Positions 1 through 7,803 of a stretch of DNA of 9,833 bases are shown here, in pieces. The position numbers and the translations under genes were made by a program. The DNA is from Desulfobacterales bacterium (lineage in GTDB: Bacteria > Desulfobacterota > Desulfobacteria > Desulfobacterales > JAUWMJ01), in the NCBI GenBank assembly GCA_030613225.1, contig JAUWMJ010000069.1, forward strand, positions 1 to 9,833. The letters run 5' to 3'. Positions within the stretch are counted from its first letter, which is position 1, and each line of letters begins with the position of its first letter. A model generated the notes under the pieces. That model did no database searches, had not been told where the DNA came from, and saw only the letters and a program-made list of their open reading frames with translations.

Positions 1-42
1 TTTATAGTTTCATGGGTGCCGCAGCCAAAAGCATTTTGAAAT

Positions 43-177
43 CCCACTACCAGTGAGGAGCAAAAATACCAAACCGTAAAAAAAAGGGCGTTTTCGGGTG
101 ATCTTGACGCAATGAACTTTCTGCACGAACGTCCCCCAGCCTTTCTGGCATTTTTATCCCTCCCCATTAGTAGTGGG
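43..177. repeat. Imperfect 18-bp inverted repeat bracketing about 100 bp; possible mobile-element end
   Basis: The left arm at 43-60 (CCCACTACCAGTGAGGAG) matches the reverse complement of 160-177 (CCCACTACTAATGGGGAG) at 15 of 18 positions. The 99 bases between the arms hold a run of eight A's and no credible gene. A plus-strand reading frame enters from the window edge and stops at 54-56, inside the left arm, with a tail ending AKSILKSHYQ; it could be the end of an upstream gene. The arrangement could be the end of an insertion sequence, a small non-autonomous element, or a long hairpin acting as a terminator between converging transcripts. No transposase is visible in the window. Confidence 0.4.
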
Positions 178-411
178 CCGTTGAAACTGCAATAATTGTT
201 AACAGATATAAATACTCATTCTAAGAACAACTTTTCAAAAACCGCTATATATAACTATAAGCTTCCTGTTTTATATTTTCAGTTTGCATATTATTTAGTT
301 TTCCAATCTTGTCTTGTGCCATTCCATAAAATCCCTTTTTGTCATGGAGTTCAGTCATGCTGGAGGATTCTTTCTTTGATTTGCCTCTCTATTTGAGTGA
401 CAGCGACAGCC
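178..411. other. Intergenic stretch downstream of the five-gene operon
   Basis: This AT-rich stretch follows the last operon gene on the minus strand. I see no GC-rich hairpin with a T-run, so no obvious intrinsic terminator. A minus-strand frame of 37 codons runs from an ATG at 358 to a TAG at 245-247 and begins MTELHDKKGFYG, but it lacks a convincing ribosome-binding site. A 66-codon plus-strand frame from a TTG at 196 also lacks one. I treat both as unsupported. Confidence 0.4.
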
Positions 412-1143
412 TCAATACGCCTTGGCTTTTTTAATCAGAAGCGAGTGCAGACATGGGTATTTTTTTATATCTACAATGATGTTCTGACAAGTTTTTATCC
501 GCCGATCTAGACCTTGTTCATACAGATTCCGCTTGTAAGTTTGAAAAAAGGAACATAGGTCATGCATTGCTGCCACAATCTGAAGTGTTTTTTTGTCTAA
601 ATCGTTTCTCTTTGTGAGATCATACACGAGATCCTTTATCTCAAGACCGGACATATTTGTTGAAACAAGGCTTTTTCTCCGAGCGTTATGACTGAGCAAG
701 AATTCATAATAGAACTTAAAAAAAGAATATTTATCTTCCTGCCGTATCATCTGAAACTCATTTTCCATTTCCTGAGAAATTGTGGTGAAAAAGGGGTTGA
801 GCAGTATGTTCAACCTACGTGTGGTTTCATCTGGATCAAGCCTTACAAGATAAAATTCTTTCCCAAGGTCTGCGTGGTTGACAAATTTGTTCCAGACCTC
901 CACAAGAACATCATACTTATCAAAGGCTATTCTCGCTTCTGGAGGTTTTCCTACAATTTGCTTTTTCTGACATCCTTTCCATAGAAAGATAAGGATACCC
1001 AGAATTAAGACAGTTACCGCGATTACTCGTAACCAGATTAAATATTTTTTTCTCTTGGTGTTCTGTTTGGAATCTTGTCTGACTGATTTTGAAGTTTTAT
1101 GTCCCGAGGTGACATGTTTCTTGCTGTTGTGACTATTTTCCAT
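412..1143 (-). CDS. Single-span membrane protein, last gene of the GTPase operon
   Basis: I do not recognise this family. The 243-residue product starts with about 33 polar, strongly basic residues (KQNTKRKK at the end). One hydrophobic helix follows at about residues 35-55 (YLIWLRVIAVTVLILGILIF), then a mostly helical region of about 185 residues. Basic residues before the helix suggest N-in topology with the large part in the periplasm. Cysteines lie just after the helix (C58) and at C197, C219 and C231, so disulfides are possible. I chose the ATG at 1143, which sits 8 nt after AAAGGA; a TTG one codon upstream is possible. The start overlaps the end of the preceding gene by 11 nt, a sign of translational coupling. 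The role is probably structural, within the same envelope complex. Confidence 0.8.
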   Translation of the reverse strand: MENSHNSKKHVTSGHKTSKSVRQDSKQNTKRKKYLIWLRVIAVTVLILGILIFLWKGCQKKQIVGKPPEARIAFDKYDVLVEVWNKFVNHADLGKEFYLVRLDPDETTRRLNILLNPFFTTISQEMENEFQMIRQEDKYSFFKFYYEFLLSHNARRKSLVSTNMSGLEIKDLVYDLTKRNDLDKKTLQIVAAMHDLCSFFQTYKRNLYEQGLDRRIKTCQNIIVDIKKYPCLHSLLIKKAKAY

Positions 1144-2029
1144 CAAAAAAGTCCTTTATTAGTTTTGCACTTAAGCCGTATTGTTTTTTCAGCATCCGGG
1201 TTGCATAGCTTATATTTTCTACTGCCTTGACACCGTTGCAAGTGGCATCAGCCATGTTTTCAGAATTTCTTTTTTTCAGCCATTTATTATAGGATTGTCT
1301 TTTTTGACGTTGATCGCACTGCTCGTTAATGTAAAGCTGCATGCATTTCTTATCGATGTATGGAGGCACAGGCTTAATGCTGTTGTATTTATCGCAAAAG
1401 CTATTCAGCACGGTCTTATTACGAGGCTTGGACTCGGACAGTGTAGTGTTCGTTGACTGATCAGCTATCTGAGCATTTGCGGAAGTCTGAGTTCGTTCTT
1501 GTATCTCGCTGCCTCCAGTTTGTGATATTTCGACAGATTTGTATTTGCTGCGCTGAATAAAGAACCAACCGCCCAAAAGAATCAATACAACTGCTGCCCA
1601 AGCAGCTATTTTAAATAGAGCGGATGAAGTGATGGTATGACCTTTTTTTGTGTCTGCTATTGGTCTTGCCGAATTCTGCTTATAAGGGTCAAAACCCAGT
1701 TCAAGGTCAATGTCCAAGCATTCCTGATCACGGTTATGTAGCCTTTCAAGTACCGCTGTTGTGACATTTCCTGGATTTTGTAAGGGCTTTCCACAGGTGG
1801 CTGCTGTAATCTCGGTGATTTTTCTTCCATAGATATCTTCAGCTTCCTCATAAACAAAAAAAACCGTACCGCCGTTGTATTGCCTGTATTCTGGTTGTTC
1901 ACTTTCCAGAGACGAGTATTCCGCCTTTATCTCCTCCAGTAGTTGTGGAGGGAATTGTCTGGCGATCTGCCAAGAGGCATTTTCCCTGTCTTTCCAATAA
2001 TGTCTGGCAATGTAAAAATTTGTTTTCAT
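1133..2029 (-). CDS. Single-span membrane protein with cytosolic N-domain and cysteine-containing outer domain
   Basis: I do not recognise this family. The 298-residue protein has no signal peptide. Residues 1 to about 115 form a soluble mixed alpha/beta domain, predicted cytosolic. After a linker comes one hydrophobic helix at about 139-158 (IAAWAAVVLILLGGWFFIQR). A Ser/Thr/Gln-rich low-complexity linker (about 165-205) leads to a C-terminal domain of about 90 residues. That domain has four cysteines (C212, C229, C238, C264) that could form two disulfides if it is periplasmic. The start lies 7 nt after the GTPase stop and has no clear Shine-Dalgarno sequence, which suggests coupled translation. 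The layout (cytosolic domain, one span, outer domain) suits a protein that links the cytosolic GTPase to periplasmic partners; that link is inferred. Confidence 0.8.
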   Translation of the reverse strand: MKTNFYIARHYWKDRENASWQIARQFPPQLLEEIKAEYSSLESEQPEYRQYNGGTVFFVYEEAEDIYGRKITEITAATCGKPLQNPGNVTTAVLERLHNRDQECLDIDLELGFDPYKQNSARPIADTKKGHTITSSALFKIAAWAAVVLILLGGWFFIQRSKYKSVEISQTGGSEIQERTQTSANAQIADQSTNTTLSESKPRNKTVLNSFCDKYNSIKPVPPYIDKKCMQLYINEQCDQRQKRQSYNKWLKKRNSENMADATCNGVKAVENISYATRMLKKQYGLSAKLIKDFFDGK

Positions 2030-2036
2030 AGATCGT

Positions 2037-4463
2037 CTATCGCCTTGAAAAACGAATGTAATATTTTTTATTTTTGAGAGGAAACTCGATTCCCCCTTGT
2101 TGCTTATTCATGATTTTAAAAAGCTTTTCATCATTAATATTGATGGATTCTTTTACTTGGTCCTTACCAATTATATCCGTTTCAATGGCGGTTACATCAA
2201 ATTTCCCCATCGTGAGGCGCATGGGTTTTTGCCAAGTCATAACCTGCCTATCTTTTTCTGGTAAACACCTGCCGTTGTCTTCTTTGTAATGGAATTTCCA
2301 GTTGTCTTTCCGGTTGCCTATTTTAAGGATGATGTCCTTATTGAAAATACCGCTGCATTTGAAACCAAGGGGTTCATTATCTTCAGACTCAGCGATAAAC
2401 GAGACATAAACGTAGATTCCGTCGGTAAGGGCCTTTTGGTATTTATCGAGTATGTTCGCGGTTTTTTTCAGCTTTTTTATAAGGGACTCGCTTCTTATAT
2501 AGCGATAGTCAAGCTTTTCAACTTTGAGGATGTGTTTTTTTATTTCATTGAGTTTTTTTCGGTCGTTGTCAAGTTCGGCCTTTGATTCGTATTTGCCTTT
2601 CAATGCATTGATGGCCTTCCTGTCCATAGCTTCGAACTTGTCATGAATCAATTTGGTCAAGTACTTACGTTGCTCTTGGGAAAAACCATCAATCCAGTTG
2701 CGTTGAATGATCTCCTCGATTTTCAAAGCATTGGTTTCTTCAGCATTCAATGGATTGAGCTCTTTTATAATTTCTTGGTAGTTATCATTTATTTTCCGTT
2801 CGTGTCTTGTTATTTCAAGTTTGCGCCTTTTCTCCTCAAGCGGCTTGATAAGCGCTGCGACATCCTCGTCATTGTCGTACACACGTAATGCGGCAATTGC
2901 ATCACTTACATCTTCCAGTTCTGCTGTTTGTATATACAGGAGGTTCTTACCAGCAGTGATAATCTCTTTCCTTTTTCGAAGCTCTTCCTGTTTACGGTTA
3001 AAACGTTCCTCAAAGTCCATAGCAAAGTCTCTTATGTTGTTTGCTAAGTCCATTTTTAGGTAAGGCAGCGCATCCCGATTTAACTCTCCTATAGCCCGAA
3101 AGTTTTCCTCAGTCAGTTCCGAATTTCTGACCGCCTCGTATCTATTTGCAAGCATTTGCCGTGCCTGTTTCCAGGCTTCAGCTCGCAATTGTTCCACCTT
3201 TGCTTTTTCCGCTCTGAATTTTGCGAGATACTCGGCAGTTAAACTGAATTTTGAAAGATACTCGTTAGCTAAGTCAATTCGCTCATATGGTAGGACGTTT
3301 GTTGCGCCTCTGATCTTAATAAAAAGATCGGTTTTGCTCCGATATTGAAGAAATTCGAAAATGCCGAAACAGAGTCCTCCAACTAAAACAATTACGATAA
3401 AAGCATATGAAATCAGCTTCTTTTTTTTGGCCCTTCCCGTACGGGAAAGTTCCGACCGGATCTCTTTTTCAAGCATACTGTTGCCGCTGTTTTGGAGAAA
3501 AGCCCTGTGTTTTTCAAGTATCTCTTTCTGGTCTTCCCTTGACCGGGCATTACGAAGTTGGGAAAGTATTTCGTCTTTATACCGTTTTGTGACATCTTCG
3601 AAGAGCTTTTGAAATCTACCGTTGTCATGGAATTTAACCACATGTATCCACTGAAAAAGGAATTGGAAAAGGCGCGGGAGATCATTTTTCTTTTGTAGGA
3701 TGGCAACCCGTTGTTCAAAGACAGAAAAGAAATAATCAAGAAAAAAATTAAGAGGTGTTGTAATATTGTAGGGCTTGATTTTGCCCTTGATTGGAAGCAT
3801 TCCATCGTTGCTGACCCCAAAGGATGAAAAAGGAATGGTGAGTACGTCTGCGAAATAGTTTTTTATCATTTCCCTGGCTGCTTTGTAAGGTTCCACCGAG
3901 TTCACATATTCCACAGCCTTTTCAATTTCGTTTGACGTTTTGAAATATGGAGACCTGTCCCACTTGGAAACGGCAATTACCACTGGTATTGGAAGGTCGT
4001 TTTTGTTAGGGAAGACCTGCCGAACAAGAGTAATGAAGGTGTTGATTTCGTGCCGGAATCTCTCGATGGATTTTACGTCGAGCGTTTTCTCGTAAGGGAA
4101 AAAAAGGAGCAGCCCTTCAGCTTCCTTAATGTTATCTTTCAATAAATCACGGTCTTTTTGTGTAGCTGGATCATCGTCGCTGAGGGATTCAGTAAAGTAT
4201 CCATCATAATCATCAATGCGAAACGGTACATTGTAGTCTTTGGACTTGTACACAAGGTCTAGAAGAATTAGCCTGGCAGAAGTTGCACTCGGCGTATTTC
4301 CTTCTTTAAGGTGGTTCCATTGCTCCTGGAGATAGGTTTTGGTTGGTTTATTTGTAGTGGTAATTGAGCTTTCGGCACCGTAAAGGGTGCTCAGATAGAC
4401 TGTCTTCCCCGTTTGCTTTGCACCCACAAGAACAAAATTCAGGACTTCTTTTTCAGTACTCAC
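2037..4463 (-). CDS. Membrane-anchored P-loop GTPase with coiled-coil and C-terminal beta-rich region
   Basis: The 808-residue protein opens with a GTPase domain (about 1-250). The P-loop GAKQTGKT is at 14-21, the DxxG (Walker B/G3) motif DYDG at 85-88, and SKWD at 166-169 stands for the usual NKxD guanine-specificity motif. PFSS near 211-214 is a plausible G5 loop. These motifs place it in the TRAFAC class; the VGxxxxGKTxxLxxLY start recalls the DO-GTPase2/SRPRB-like groups, from memory. A basic stretch (RAKKKK) precedes one membrane helix at about 350-370, so the N-terminal domain is predicted cytosolic. About 300 Lys/Glu/Arg-rich helical or coiled-coil residues follow. A beta-rich region at about 680-808 could be C2-like, but this is uncertain. 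The GTG start is supported by AAAGGAG 7 nt upstream. It is the only recognisable enzyme in the operon and probably its energy or switch component. Confidence 0.92.
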   Translation of the reverse strand: MSTEKEVLNFVLVGAKQTGKTVYLSTLYGAESSITTTNKPTKTYLQEQWNHLKEGNTPSATSARLILLDLVYKSKDYNVPFRIDDYDGYFTESLSDDDPATQKDRDLLKDNIKEAEGLLLFFPYEKTLDVKSIERFRHEINTFITLVRQVFPNKNDLPIPVVIAVSKWDRSPYFKTSNEIEKAVEYVNSVEPYKAAREMIKNYFADVLTIPFSSFGVSNDGMLPIKGKIKPYNITTPLNFFLDYFFSVFEQRVAILQKKNDLPRLFQFLFQWIHVVKFHDNGRFQKLFEDVTKRYKDEILSQLRNARSREDQKEILEKHRAFLQNSGNSMLEKEIRSELSRTGRAKKKKLISYAFIVIVLVGGLCFGIFEFLQYRSKTDLFIKIRGATNVLPYERIDLANEYLSKFSLTAEYLAKFRAEKAKVEQLRAEAWKQARQMLANRYEAVRNSELTEENFRAIGELNRDALPYLKMDLANNIRDFAMDFEERFNRKQEELRKRKEIITAGKNLLYIQTAELEDVSDAIAALRVYDNDEDVAALIKPLEEKRRKLEITRHERKINDNYQEIIKELNPLNAEETNALKIEEIIQRNWIDGFSQEQRKYLTKLIHDKFEAMDRKAINALKGKYESKAELDNDRKKLNEIKKHILKVEKLDYRYIRSESLIKKLKKTANILDKYQKALTDGIYVYVSFIAESEDNEPLGFKCSGIFNKDIILKIGNRKDNWKFHYKEDNGRCLPEKDRQVMTWQKPMRLTMGKFDVTAIETDIIGKDQVKESININDEKLFKIMNKQQGGIEFPLKNKKYYIRFSRR

Positions 4464-4483
4464 TTACTTACTCCTTTCCCTGT

Positions 4484-5485
4484 TTAGTCAAAAATGCTGG
4501 AACCGCTTTTATCGTTCGTCGTCGAAGAAGCTTTGTCTGTTCCATTAGCGATATCCTGGTTTCGGATAAAATCCGAAGTTTTGTCGAATTTGTCGGCAGT
4601 TTTGTTCATTTTTTGGCCGATGGCTTTGAACGGGATAAAAATGAATCGTCGCACTGGCCGGACGAAAACGACTAGCAGCAAAAGGGTGCCGAAGATAATA
4701 TAGGGACCCTTTTGTATAGTTAACATCTCTTTAATCTTGATCAAAAACCCCTGACCGAGCCCTTCTGTGACACCACCCGCTGAGGCTGCGACAAATTCTG
4801 CAACCGTTTTGCCGCTTTCCCTAAGCGCTTCAGTGAACCCTTCGGGATCAACCATGTACCATGCAAAAGCCACTCCGGCTGCCGAAGATTTGGGGTGTTT
4901 TGCTGCCCATTTGCCGATTTTGGTTGTGACTTCGTAACCCTTCTTACCGGTACGCTTTAAAACTTCGACGAATTTTTTGTTTACGAAATCTGGGTTCTTA
5001 AACTTGGGGATATACTTTGAAAAAGGAAATTTTCTTGCTTTTGTTGAACTTTTCGAGATTGCCATCATATCGTCGATATGCCTGGTAAATGTGCTGGAAA
5101 CACGCTCGGCTGTTTTGACGTAGCCTTTGCCGTATTTTGAAAACTGACGAAGGGCTTCTCCTGGGTCAGGTACGGAATTGATAAACTTTCTGGCGAATGG
5201 CCCTTGATCTGTAAATTTCTTGCCCATTGTTGCAATGGAAGCAATTTCCGGGGTGATTTTCTTGACCGGAATGTTTGGCAGCACCTTACGAAGGTCGGAA
5301 GTATCCAACACTTTTCGGCTTGAGGGAGCTACATCCTTGGCTAATTTCTTCACTGCCGTGTTACCCTGTTTAAGGATTTTTTTCATAAATCCATATCTAC
5401 CGGCTTGAGCCTCCGAATAAATTGATAGAAGACTCACTGTTAGTAATAGAAACAATACAACTGTTTTTCTTTTTATAAAAATCAT
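4484..5485 (-). CDS. Secreted basic protein with C-terminal membrane anchor
   Basis: The family is not named to my knowledge. The 333-residue product starts with a clear Sec signal peptide: MIFIKRK, a hydrophobic core at about 8-23, and a signal peptidase I site after AQA at 26-28. The mature part is very Lys/Arg-rich and helical, with repeated short segments such as KYGKGYVK and RTGKKGYE. It has a distinctive alanine-rich segment, HPKSSAAGVAFAWYMVDPEG, at about 197-216. I have a weak memory of similar HxK-Ala-rich-DPEPF segments in hypothetical proteins of planctomycetes and deltaproteobacteria. A hydrophobic helix at about 261-277 would anchor it, leaving a Ser/Thr/Asp-rich tail of about 55 residues in the cytosol. 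The ATG at 5485 is preferred over one 13 codons upstream because it follows an ideal ribosome-binding site and the signal peptide begins there. Confidence 0.85.
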   Translation of the reverse strand: MIFIKRKTVVLFLLLTVSLLSIYSEAQAGRYGFMKKILKQGNTAVKKLAKDVAPSSRKVLDTSDLRKVLPNIPVKKITPEIASIATMGKKFTDQGPFARKFINSVPDPGEALRQFSKYGKGYVKTAERVSSTFTRHIDDMMAISKSSTKARKFPFSKYIPKFKNPDFVNKKFVEVLKRTGKKGYEVTTKIGKWAAKHPKSSAAGVAFAWYMVDPEGFTEALRESGKTVAEFVAASAGGVTEGLGQGFLIKIKEMLTIQKGPYIIFGTLLLLVVFVRPVRRFIFIPFKAIGQKMNKTADKFDKTSDFIRNQDIANGTDKASSTTNDKSGSSIFD

Positions 5486-5495
5486 ATTTACCTCC
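5486..5495 (-). promoter_or_regulatory. Strong ribosome-binding site that fixes the start at 5485
   Basis: On the minus strand the bases before the ATG at 5485 contain GAAGGAGGTAAAT, a near-perfect Shine-Dalgarno sequence 5 nt from the start. It lies just past the stop codon of the preceding gene (5497-5499). An in-frame ATG at 5524 lies inside the upstream gene and would put 13 extra residues in front of the signal peptide. Confidence 0.85.
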
Positions 5496-5496
5496 T

Positions 5497-7482
5497 TCAA
5501 TCCTGGGTGGTAGGTTCCGGGCACAAATCCTTCATCCCGGAATCACCGATGGATTGTGATAAAAAGTATGCTGCCCCCTCTTCAACTGCTAAATAGGTAA
5601 GCGTGACTCCTACCATATAATTATAAGTCTTTCGTATCGTTTTTTTCATTGCCTCTTCACGCAAGTTTTTCCTGCCACGCTTCGCGGCAGAACCAGTTAA
5701 TTCTCGCGTTTCTCGCCAGGCTATTTTTCTGCCTTCTTTACTGCCTAGTTTGACCAGTCGGCGGCCGCTTTTTAAACTGCGTCTGGCAAGGGTTTTAAAA
5801 GCCTTTTTAGCCGCAATCTTCGCGCCTTTACGTGCTGCCATCATTGCTACGACTGTGGTTGACGCTCCTGCAGTCAAAGGGATAGCCACGATAAATGCCA
5901 CGAAAATGACATTATCTACCGTATCGTAACTTTTTTCTAACAATGCCCATCTTTTTTCAGCACTGGTAAAATTGTGTTCCTCCAATTCAAGCCGGTTCAT
6001 GTACATAAGCTCCTGAATATCTGATATAGGTACTTTCTGTCCATTAGTAAACCTCGAAAAAAGAGATAGATCTCTGTCCTTTGGATACGGGGTCAGAAGA
6101 ATGTATTTATACTTTTTAAGAGAGCGTTCCATAGCATTATCGGTGTTGTTGATCTTAGTAAGAGCATCAGTCCCTTCACTTACCCATTCGAAGTAGTCGG
6201 TCTTTTTTTTCAGCGAAATAACGAATAGCCCGTTCGTTACAGAATCTTCAGATAAGTTTATAAGTAAGTCCTCGAACACCTTCAGCTGGTTTTCGTTCAA
6301 ATTGAAACGAATTATCGGTAGATAGCACATGGTTTTGGCGAAATCCCGCCACTTATCAGGTTGAACTCTATCTATGTAGGTCTTGCCTCCGTGACAAAAC
6401 CATTTGGAAATTAATCCAAGGTTTCCGATTGTTGTTATATTCTTGTTTGCGGGTGAGTACATGCAAAAAAACTCATTCATCCGGTTGATATTGTCTTGGT
6501 CACAGGGGTCGTGGTTGAATACCGCCGTAAAAAGCCGCGAGTTGAACTGATATTGGAGGTACTTTATTATCTCAGTAGTATTATTATGATAGCGCAGTGC
6601 GTCCAAAATATACCCAGAGAGCATTTCTGCCATACACAGGCCGAATTCAGGTTTATTGATCTTAGCAAAGTAGTCAAAGACAAAAGCCATTAGGCTTACA
6701 TATTCAGACTGAATATTATCCAATTCAGTTCTGTTCAGGTTTTGCGATTCACTTATGTTGGAGGTGGCTGGTGGAAGGAAATAGACAAGATAATGTTTGT
6801 ATGGCTGGATTCTGCGTAGAGTTTTTTTGCCGATGGTAGCAAGAGTCAGGTAAACATATCCCATACGCTTTTCAATGCTGGCTTTTGGATAAAGGTTTAA
6901 GCTTTCAATAGAAAGAAACATATATGTATCGATATCCCGGAGAGAAACTTTGTTTTTCAAACGTCGGGTCAGGTGTTTGATCTCATTTGAAGTTGCCTCA
7001 TCAGGAGCCATCATCATTGCCGCAAGCGTGTAGAGAAAATACCTCGAATTTCTTGCAATCTTTTTTAGTTCAAATCTGCTCATGGTTGAAATAACTTCTT
7101 TAAGTTTAATAAAGGCTGTTTCGTCAACCTCGGCCATGCGCAGGATGCTTTCCAAAACCATAGGGTCTTTTTTGATTGCCGGGACAAGACCGCCCATGTC
7201 CATGAAAATCTCAGATGCCACGGCCATCATAAATTCATCTTCCTCCAGCAACTCGACAATCTCCATGTTGTCCTCAGCAAGCAATGCGTACACGTCGATA
7301 ACGCCGCAGCCGTGTTTTTGCAAATGTTCTTCCATGCGAACGGAATAGTTGTTCACAGTGTCTTCATGGGTACTATATCGATTTGGGCATGAAGCCTTTA
7401 TTTGTTCCGAAATCATTCCTCCCAGGACTGGAAAGGGCTGACTGAGAAAGAGAAGTGCAATAAAAATAAAAAATCGTTTCAT
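5497..7482 (-). CDS. Large secreted/membrane protein with basic loop between two C-terminal spans; first operon gene
   Basis: I do not recognise this family. The 661-residue protein begins with a signal peptide (MKRFFIFIALLFLSQPF, probable cleavage near residue 21-22). About 500 mostly helical residues follow, predicted periplasmic, with cysteines at 32, 59, 283, 327, 340, 363 and 386. The helical runs in 60-240 could be a TPR- or HEAT-like solenoid, but I see no diagnostic repeat. Two hydrophobic helices near the end (about 523-548 and 622-645) flank about 70 residues packed with Lys and Arg (KGAKIAAKKAFKTLARRSLK and onward). By the positive-inside rule this loop is cytosolic, where it could touch the GTPase, lipid or nucleic acid. 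The ATG at 7482 follows AGGAG at a good distance. It is the promoter-proximal gene and ends 11 nt before the next start. Confidence 0.85.
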   Translation of the reverse strand: MKRFFIFIALLFLSQPFPVLGGMISEQIKASCPNRYSTHEDTVNNYSVRMEEHLQKHGCGVIDVYALLAEDNMEIVELLEEDEFMMAVASEIFMDMGGLVPAIKKDPMVLESILRMAEVDETAFIKLKEVISTMSRFELKKIARNSRYFLYTLAAMMMAPDEATSNEIKHLTRRLKNKVSLRDIDTYMFLSIESLNLYPKASIEKRMGYVYLTLATIGKKTLRRIQPYKHYLVYFLPPATSNISESQNLNRTELDNIQSEYVSLMAFVFDYFAKINKPEFGLCMAEMLSGYILDALRYHNNTTEIIKYLQYQFNSRLFTAVFNHDPCDQDNINRMNEFFCMYSPANKNITTIGNLGLISKWFCHGGKTYIDRVQPDKWRDFAKTMCYLPIIRFNLNENQLKVFEDLLINLSEDSVTNGLFVISLKKKTDYFEWVSEGTDALTKINNTDNAMERSLKKYKYILLTPYPKDRDLSLFSRFTNGQKVPISDIQELMYMNRLELEEHNFTSAEKRWALLEKSYDTVDNVIFVAFIVAIPLTAGASTTVVAMMAARKGAKIAAKKAFKTLARRSLKSGRRLVKLGSKEGRKIAWRETRELTGSAAKRGRKNLREEAMKKTIRKTYNYMVGVTLTYLAVEEGAAYFLSQSIGDSGMKDLCPEPTTQD

Positions 7483-7518
7483 TTATTTCTCCTATCCAAC
7501 GGAAGAAAGCGTAACTTT

Positions 7519-7596
7519 TCAAATCGTTGGTGAAATTTCTTTCCTATGATTAATAATTGATGTCTTTAAATCGCTTATTAGTTCTGTATTCTCCAA
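7519..7596 (-). CDS. Possible 25-codon leader peptide before the operon
   Basis: A short frame starts at a TTG (7594-7596), 6 nt after the Shine-Dalgarno-like GAGGTG at 7603-7608. It runs 25 codons, beginning MENTELISDLKTS and ending in SPTI, and stops at TGA 7519-7521, 36 nt before the first operon gene. It lies just downstream of the predicted promoter, so it would be the first frame on the transcript. The composition is helix-like and charged rather than random. It could be a regulatory leader, the remnant of a truncated gene's N-terminus, or chance. Confidence 0.3.
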   Translation of the reverse strand: MENTELISDLKTSIINHRKEISPTI

Positions 7597-7627
7597 TCAA
7601 AACACCTCAATTATTCGAAATTATTAA

Positions 7628-7656
7628 ATAATAACACGATGTAATTGAAATATCAA
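7628..7656 (-). promoter_or_regulatory. Sigma70-type promoter for the five-gene operon
   Basis: Read on the minus strand, TTGATA (7651-7656) and TATTAT (7628-7633) are separated by exactly 17 nt and each differ from consensus at one position. Transcription would start near 7621, giving a leader of about 140 nt before the ATG at 7482. No other promoter of this quality is seen between 7803 and 7482, and the gaps inside the operon are too short to hold one. Surrounding DNA is very AT-rich. Confidence 0.6.
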
Positions 7657-7803
7657 GTAGTTAAAGGTTGTTTGATAGTTATTCTCATTTTACTTTGCAA
7701 TTTAATGGGCATAGTCAAGTTTTCTTAAACACAGGAATCTGTTTGAAAGTTTTATAGGCCACAGTTACCGTGTACGAAAAGGGTTTAAAATTCAGGATTC
7801 ATT
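7657..7803. other. Non-coding stretch between the small membrane gene and the operon promoter
   Basis: This AT-rich stretch separates the stop of the 56-residue gene from the operon promoter. It contains a short imperfect palindrome (CACGGT/ACTGTG, around 7758-7770) with no T-run, so it is not a convincing terminator but could be a protein-binding site. I see no open frame with start signals. Confidence 0.35.

Noticed and set aside
245..358. 37-codon minus-strand frame just after the operon
   Set aside because: The charged composition looks plausible, but no ribosome-binding site precedes the ATG, and nothing in the window supports translation.
196..396. 66-codon plus-strand frame starting at TTG
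   Set aside because: No ribosome-binding site, unusual start, AT-driven composition and no family features; likely chance.
1657..1902. 81-codon minus-strand frame inside the 298-residue protein gene
   Set aside because: A shadow of the real gene in another frame, without its own start signal.
3413..3820. 135-codon minus-strand frame inside the GTPase gene
   Set aside because: It overlaps the GTPase coding region entirely in another frame, has no start signal, and its composition fits an out-of-frame shadow.
2037..4463. Type VI secretion TssM/IcmF identity for the GTPase
   Set aside because: There is one membrane span rather than the usual three, the family's conserved regions are not apparent, and no sheath, tube, baseplate or other T6SS gene is nearby.
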